This document shows positions 58,420-64,000 of a stretch of 64,000 nucleotides of DNA, in pieces (position 1 is the first letter of the stretch; the number at the start of each line of letters is the position of its first letter). The notes under the pieces were generated by a model. That model had not been told where the DNA came from, did not search any database, and was given only the letters and a program-made list of their open reading frames with translations. Both the position numbers and the translations under genes were made by a program. Origin of the DNA: Zygnema cylindricum (lineage: Eukaryota; Streptophyta; Zygnematophyceae; Zygnematales; Zygnemataceae); assembly GCA_037447655.1 (NCBI GenBank), contig JBBHKE010003373.1, positions 229,174-293,173 on the forward strand. Direction: 5' to 3'.

Positions 58420-59915
58420 TGTCATGCCGCATCTCCTCGGCGATTCTAATAGTTTATATTTAGGTGTTAGGACGGGCAGCCGCCACACTAATTTATATTT
58501 GGGTGTGTTTTGGGTTTCGCAGGACCGTACATACCCACATTTCGCATTCGTTTCAACCGTACAAATTTTACATCGTCGTACGCGTCGACCGTACATATTC
58601 ATATTTGGCTGTAATATGCGCCGACGACAAGTTGACCGTAGAACTCAGAATTCCCAGGTTTTCTGCCGATGACGACTTGTACCGCACGACTTATATTTTT
58701 TGGGATTTCTGACGATAGTGAATCGGGTCAATTCACGTCGACCGTAATTATTTATTTCTCCATGATTTTCCGCCGACAACTCATGTTAAAATTCACCTCG
58801 ATACAAACAAACTTACCGTACTATATATATTTTTCGCGATTCTCGCCGACGGTAACTTCGATCATTTAACGTCGACTGTACGACTTACATTTTCCGGAAT
58901 TCGCGCGACGACAAAGTCGACCGTACCTGCGGTCCTACCGTACAAGCTTTCATTCCCTTAAATCCCGATGGACAGCAACTTTTAATCATTTCGCGTGGAG
59001 TAGCATATCGGTCGTCGATACAAAGTATGCGATTTTCGTAATATCACATCTGGACCGTCGACGCAAGTGACAGACAATTCGGCTGTCAGTTTTGACGAAG
59101 CGACGTGATTGGATAATTTTAAGTCGTGAACCATGTGGAGGTTCACGCATTCACATGTAGATAGGAAGGTTTTTAATTTGTAGGTTATAGATTCTGTAAC
59201 CTAGGGCATAGGATTTCGGCCTCATATTGGCTGAATCCCAACTAGACGTAAATACTTACATATTAAGCTATACCCTGATTGGCTTGTTTTCGCTAAGCGT
59301 AGTTTTTGTTATTTAGTTCATTTTAGATCATTTCCTGAACACAATTTTCAAGTGCGGATTTTTTTATTTTCAGTATTGAGGATTTTTCTGCAGCCATCTT
59401 TTTATTTGTAATATTGTCAAGACAGCTTAGAGGCGATTTTCTGCCTTTGCGTGAAACGTCTAGTTTTCTATTACATTATCAATATCTTGTAAAGCCTTAA
59501 ATATTAATCTATACGGCTTTGGCCAAGACACACATGGTTGCCTTTCACTTCTCTCGTCCGTTTAATTGGATTTTGACCGCGTTCTCACGACACAAACTTC
59601 TTTCCCCGGCTGTGGCTAAACTTTAATTAGTGTGGAAGTTGCATGTTGGGATTATTGATTTGTTGTTTTTATTTCTTGTGATTGAGTATTTATTTCTATT
59701 TGGATTTTGCGCATCTTTTGAGTTTGGTTATCTCAAACCTCATAAGTGTCGGACATATTGTCATTTTCAGTTTTTATTTATCTTTCTCGGTTGTTTATGC
59801 TTTGATTTATTATATTTAAGTATAAATTCAGATTATCCTTGATAAGATAACTCCTGCAAGGAATATAAATAGACCGTGGGGCCTAGTGGTCATCCATCGG
59901 CTTAGTTCTCCCACC
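58420..59915 (+). repeat. 3' LTR of the methyltransferase gypsy
   Basis: Starts TGTCATGCCG; right end approximate. Lacks the copia LTR insertion found in the 5' LTR and instead keeps tgtggctaaactttaattag sequence. Confidence 0.8.
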
Positions 59916-59924
59916 CTTGAAAAT

Positions 59925-60065
59925 CCCACCTTGCCTGTTGTTGTATTTACCCATTTTTACTTTTATGATTTATTTCATTTCCGATATCTCGCCATCATTT
60001 GAGTTTAAGTTGAGCACAGCTGATGATATTGCATGCATCTTCATGTTATTTGACACATGCACGAA
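59925..60065 (+). repeat. Second copy of the element's 3' untranslated tail
   Basis: gagcacagctgatgatat, gcatgcatcttca and tttgacacatgcacga repeat 58364-58416, which lies directly before the 3' LTR. Here no LTR follows. Confidence 0.7.
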
Positions 60066-60539
60066 AAATATGAGGTTGCATTCTTTTGCATCTCTTAATA
60101 AATGCCTTAGTGCTGAACGGGAGTGAAAGGAAGGTGCGATTAGGGAGGAATTGGTTAATGATGGGAGAGAAGGCGCATAAGTCAAGAATTTTAGTAGGTT
60201 CGTTTTCCCTCAACTTCCTTGCATTAGACCTTTGTCCGAGTGTTTGGGGCCACAACGTAACATATATAGTCAAGCTGATAGAAGGTTTGTTTAGGTGTCA
60301 TTTTTTGAAGTATCATAGTTAAGAGTCTATAAGATTAATATTGGGAAGTCTTAGAAGCCAACACGGTTGTTTTAGGTGTTGTTTAATGGGGTGGTCCCAC
60401 CACTTGCTAGTGGGGACAATAGGTTAGTCGTTGGCGTCAACTCAAGATGTTAGGGATTGAAGAGACAAGAGCATGATGCATCTCAATATAAATGGTAAAG
60501 TAAAGCAGTGACACTTAGATGCACGAATGGTGGAACATG
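60066..60539. other. Intergenic, nothing certain
   Basis: No gene seen; may include the body of a short element transcribed from the tRNA-like region at its right. Confidence 0.35.
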
Positions 60540-60645
60540 ACTTGTACGGATCACTATTGTGGCATCGGGGAATTGAAACCCGGGTCTAGTGACACGGGCT
60601 GCTAGTAGCTCACTAGGCCGATAACCTCTATCGTTCTTCTCAGAT
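60540..60645 (-). repeat. tRNA-like region, possible SINE head
   Basis: On the minus strand GGCCTAGTGAGCTACTAGC resembles a Pol III A box and GGGTTTCAATTCCCCG a B box, about 45 bases apart. The T-arm can form, the acceptor stem only partly. Not a functional tRNA by eye. Tail and target duplication not defined. Confidence 0.4.
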
Positions 60646-60879
60646 GTACTTTGAGAGAATGGGCTTTATAAGCAAGGAGAACCGAGGGTAAAATGACTCA
60701 CGTCATTCTCCAAGCCTTGTGGTTGATTGGAAATAGTGACGAGATCCACCCGAATCAATCACCCTCTCCTCACCTTGACTTCAGCCCCATGCCTCCCACG
60801 ACAAATATAAAGGAATCCAAACTTAATGGAGATGTGGGAAAAATGATTCTTAGAATAAGTGTGTAAAAGAGGTGAGACT

Positions 60880-61339
60880 AGTCTACACACACACCCGTAG
60901 TGCACAACGGAATATAACTAGAAGTTCACTCGTAACAACAACAAGAGCCCAAAGCGTACACAGCATACACAATGAAGAGCTTGAAAGTTTATATTTCTCA
61001 GAGAAAGGGATTACAAAATTGATTGCTTGCTGGGAGAAGTCTACTCGCAAAAGAGTGTCTCTTCACTAAGTCTACCCACTATTTAAACTAGTTACTTGCT
61101 AGTCAATCCGGTACTAGAGCTGGTCAACTATGTACACGTGGACACTCTTCATTAACTGCACCCTATCCACACTAGGTTTTAAAACTATACAGTTCAATCT
61201 ACATTTTACTATGTTGCTATGCTGCTAAGTTACATTGCTTTGCTGCAATACTGCGTTGCTATGCTGCTATTCTGCGTTAGCCTGACATCGCAACTACAGC
61301 AGCTTCTCAACTCTACTTCCATTCTGTAACCTTGTTACA
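60880..61339 (-). repeat. LTR of gypsy B
   Basis: Reads TGTAACAAGGTTACAG on the minus strand and matches 4789-5245. It follows the additional ORF of gypsy B, as in gypsy A. Confidence 0.75.
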
Positions 61340-61391
61340 GTGTCTCCCACTAAGAATTCAACATCTTGCTGAATGTTGCTCATTAGGGAAA

Positions 61392-61745
61392 CTACATTGG
61401 TCGAAGTATTTCGTCCATCTCGCTGCGGTAATCGTAGAACTCTTGATGGAGCGCATTGAACCTCCGAAGGAGTTGTTGGTGGTTATCCCGCAGGTCATCG
61501 ATGTAGCTTTGTAGGTCTTCCCATCTCCTTTCTAGGAGGCTAATGCGATGATCGACCGCTGCAAGGCGTCGCCGAGTGATTTGCCACCTTAGTTGTTCGT
61601 CTCTTTCCTCGAGAGCGATCCCCGGTGCTACTGAATCTGGCCGAGGCAGTTCCAGTACAGCTTCGACCGGTACTAGACTCGGGGAAGCCGGAGTCGTTTC
61701 CGCTAGTTCCTCCTCTTCTTCGCCGCTTCGGCTTCCCACCGCGGT
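61392..61745 (-). pseudogene. Additional ORF of gypsy B, C-terminal coiled coil
   Basis: Acidic/Pro linker, then ITRRRLAAVDHRISLLERRW and further heptads to EMDEILRPM-stop. The same block order as 4340-4577 in gypsy A, though only moderately similar. Separated from the rest of the ORF by about 1.3 kb of foreign sequence. Confidence 0.75.
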
Positions 61746-63060
61746 ATTGTTGTTTTTAAAAGATAGTTTCGTGCGTTCGGGACATTTTGTGCGCACGCGA
61801 CATTTTGTGCGCACATGACGTTTAGTGCGTAGTTGACGTGAGATTTAATGCGTAAGTACTAGCTTGATTTAACGTGGAGGTTCGAATGGATTTGCGGATT
61901 GGGGGAGTAGTTGTACGAATAATATTAAAGTGACGTGAAGGTCAAATTGAGTGGCGCGAACAAGCATTCGAAATGGACGGTAGATCGCAAAGCGATCTCA
62001 CATGACACATTACAAAGTGTTTGATATCTAACATCATAAGACATCCGAAATTTATGGAAAAGTACGTCACAGGTACGGACACGATTTAAGTGGCACGATT
62101 CCACTCCGACATAGTGATTCATGGTACATTTGAAGGGCGGACGACGTCCGTCGATATTTTTGGAGGTTCACACTATTAAGGATGCGATTCATGCGGGGAT
62201 CACAAATGACTTAAGTACTTTGTGTCGTATATTTTATCAACGACACATACTTAAGAGTTTCGCACTATACTACCACGGTCGACTGGACATATATGACTGA
62301 TGCTTACTAAGCATCAGTAACACTTTTTGTACGGACGTATGTTTGTAAATATTTGAGAAAGATTTATTTGTAGTTTAGCGCATTATAAAATAGTGTTTCA
62401 TTGTTCTATTAGCGGCAAGTATCAATTAGGGTTTGGAAGTACCTCAGGTACATTAGACGTACATTGTTTAATCGTGTACAGTACTTAGTGACAGGTGTTG
62501 CTCTAGGATTAGTGTAGAACCCAGTTGGTTACTCTGTGAGTATAAACTCGTAGGACTTATTTTTTTTTTGTATCATTGTTGAATTTATCAAAGTAAGGGC
62601 AGATTGTTTTTCTGCACTTTGACTTGATGGTGTGATCATTTTGATGGATGGTTTTGTATGAAACTTTGTGAAGATACTTAATGATCTAGAAACTATCTGT
62701 GTGTGTAGTTTCAATATGCTATGTTATCTTTGTAGAAGTCTGTGAGAAGTTTACTTGGTTAGTTTGATAAGCTGTCGTCTGTTTTGGGGAAACTTTGGAG
62801 CTCATATCTTTTGGATTCCTTTGTGGACGAGGTTGTAATTTTGGGAGGTTATAGTGTCTAGTATATACTGCATATTGGTGCAGTTATAACAACTCTTATT
62901 AATTGTGAAGTAATCTGTGCTATCTGAAACACAACTGTTTTTGGGGTAGTTTGTTGGTGTCTTCCGTGAGTAATCCATAGTTGAAATAGGCTATGGACAA
63001 CAGGTATGTTCCTCAATTTGAAATAAACGTGCTTCTTGGTAGCTCAGGCCCGCTGCAACG
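61746..63060. other. Insertion of unknown type in the gypsy B additional ORF
   Basis: Sequence absent from copy A. AT-rich, no ORF of note. Repeats of cattttgtgcgcac near 61785. I could not fix termini or a target duplication. Confidence 0.5.
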
Positions 63061-63778
63061 CGTTATTACGGGCCTTGTACCTCGAGCATGACTTCAGCCC
63101 GTGAGATGATATCACGGAGGAGAACATCCCATGGGTGATATTTTTGAAGCAACCCGGGGACGTCCACCCGGTATCGGTAGTGGTCCTTGATCACCTCCAC
63201 AAACAGCAAGACGTGAGGGTTGAGCTGGACGTAACCCTTATCATTGTTCCCTAGGTCCTTTGTACGTATAAAATTCCACACGGGTTGAGAAGGTACGCCG
63301 GCAGGAATGTTGAGTGGTTCCTCGAGTTTCCTGGTACGCCACCTTGCTAGCCACTCTACAAGGTTCTAGAAGAACAATTTCGCAAAGCTGAAGGTGAGGT
63401 CGGGGTTCTAGGAGTTTATGGGTACAGGATATAGATAGTCGGGTATTTCTTCCTCCCTTTCACTCTCTTCCTCCTTTTCCCCTTCTTCCCGTCGGAGGAT
63501 AAAAACGTCATCCTCGCTAGGATACTGCTCCTCTGCTTTCTTTTTGGTGCTCTCCAAAGACTGCTCATCGGCGGTACTTTCCTTGTGAGGGCCTCTTATC
63601 ACCCCAAATCACAGGAACGTTCCTCTTTTGGTGGAGGTGTCGGTTCCCGCTCTTGTTCTTCGGCATCTAAGAGCTCGTGATCCTCTTCATCTTCCCGGTC
63701 ACCCTCTCCGACTGGGTTATACTCCGGGTCTTGCAAATTTTCCGATCCTTCCCCTCTAGTGCTTCCACCTGTGTCTTC
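63061..63778 (-). pseudogene. Additional ORF of gypsy B, acidic region and core
   Basis: Acidic part (SENLQDPEYNPVGEG, EDEEDHELLDAEEQEREPTP), then EEIPDYLYPVP, DLTFSFAKL, NFIRTKDLGNNDKGYVQL and DHYRYRVDVP. Aligns with about 3600-4290. Two TAG stops (about 63412 and 63370) fall at Gln and Trp codons of copy A. The Arg codon of B stands where A has TGA. Its 5' end is cut by copia LTR sequence at 63779. Confidence 0.8.
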
Positions 63779-63779
63779 T

Positions 63780-63893
63780 GTAACTCTGAGACCTCCATAG
63801 GACCTCAGAGTAGGCAGCTCACACGAAGCCTCTAGGATAACCCTGACCCCTTTGTGTTTCAGCAAGAATAACTGCCACCCTGGCAAACAAAAA
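63780..63893 (-). repeat. Fragment of a copia LTR end
   Basis: 114 bp matching the last part of the copia LTRs (tttgccagggtggcagtta to ctcagagtt). The sequence beyond 63894 is not LTR: it holds a short repeat of gaagcgtgatgaga (DERKRDER on the minus strand), so this LTR is truncated or recombined. Confidence 0.7.
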
Positions 63894-64000
63894 CTCAGAC
63901 CACCTCAAAGTTCCGATAAGGTTTAACTTTGTCTTTCTTTCTCTCATCACGCTTCCGCTCGTCACCACCGTTCCTCTCATCACGCTTCCGATCGTCACTG

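Larger units (their letters stand above)
48712..59920 (+). mobile_element. Ty3/gypsy retrotransposon encoding a DNA methyltransferase and a PHD finger
   Basis: LTRs starting TGTCATGCCG (48712 and 58420) flank gag, double CCHC knuckle, protease, C5-methyltransferase, RT, RNase H, integrase and PHD-like finger, all in one orientation. RT before integrase marks Ty3/gypsy. Internal stops at 55646 and 57335 and frame changes near 51855, 53780 and 54840 suggest a dead copy of a once-active family. Confidence 0.9.

Overview
This is nuclear DNA from a eukaryote of the green lineage. The evidence is one spliced host gene with GT-AG introns encoding a BRCT/PHD protein of the plant At4g02110 type, together with Ty1/copia, Ty3/gypsy, hAT-like, PIF/Harbinger-like and MITE-type elements. 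A gypsy element carrying a cytosine methyltransferase suggests a charophyte alga or an early-diverging land plant. That placement is inference; the window holds no rRNA, organellar gene or other taxonomic marker.

Layout. 1-2137: 3' end of a copia element (copia 1), which sits inside the integrase of a gypsy element (gypsy A). 2139-5245: rest of gypsy A, with integrase C-terminus, chromodomain, an additional ORF after pol, and an LTR. 5290-8080: satellite DNA split by a MITE and a solo copia LTR. 9.5-19.85 kb: the only recognisable host gene, on the minus strand. 20.3-24.9 kb: a cluster of non-autonomous DNA transposons, three of them with exact or near-exact 8-bp target duplications or terminal repeats. 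25022-31492: a complete but mutated copia element (copia 2) with two LTRs and a 5-bp target duplication. 31.5-38.4 kb: AT-rich, gene-poor DNA with a hAT-like repeat, a long-inverted-repeat element and a tetranucleotide microsatellite. 38461-47089: a reverse-oriented, apparently chimeric copia element (copia 3). 47168-48313: a decayed PIF/Harbinger transposase. 48712-59920: the gypsy element with the methyltransferase. 60.1-64 kb: the 3' part of a second gypsy element (gypsy B) on the minus strand, with the same additional ORF as gypsy A.

The most interesting object is the element at 48712-59920. Between protease and reverse transcriptase it encodes a C5-cytosine methyltransferase with motifs I, II, IV, VI and VIII in canonical order. 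Its integrase ends in a PHD-finger-like module where chromoviruses carry a chromodomain. The element may therefore pair a DNA-methylation writer with a histone-tail reader. Methyltransferases in retrotransposons have been reported from dinoflagellates and charophytes (from memory), so novelty lies in the domain combination and needs checking. This copy has frame breaks and stop codons and is probably inactive.

A second system is the extra ORF placed after the chromodomain in gypsy A and B. Two diverged copies share an NLS/acidic N-terminus (seen in A), a structured core and a C-terminal coiled coil, and each carries its own mutations. A third is a stem-loop in the copia LTRs: four LTR loci from diverged copies keep a 7-bp stem and a 25-nt loop although the stem bases change together.
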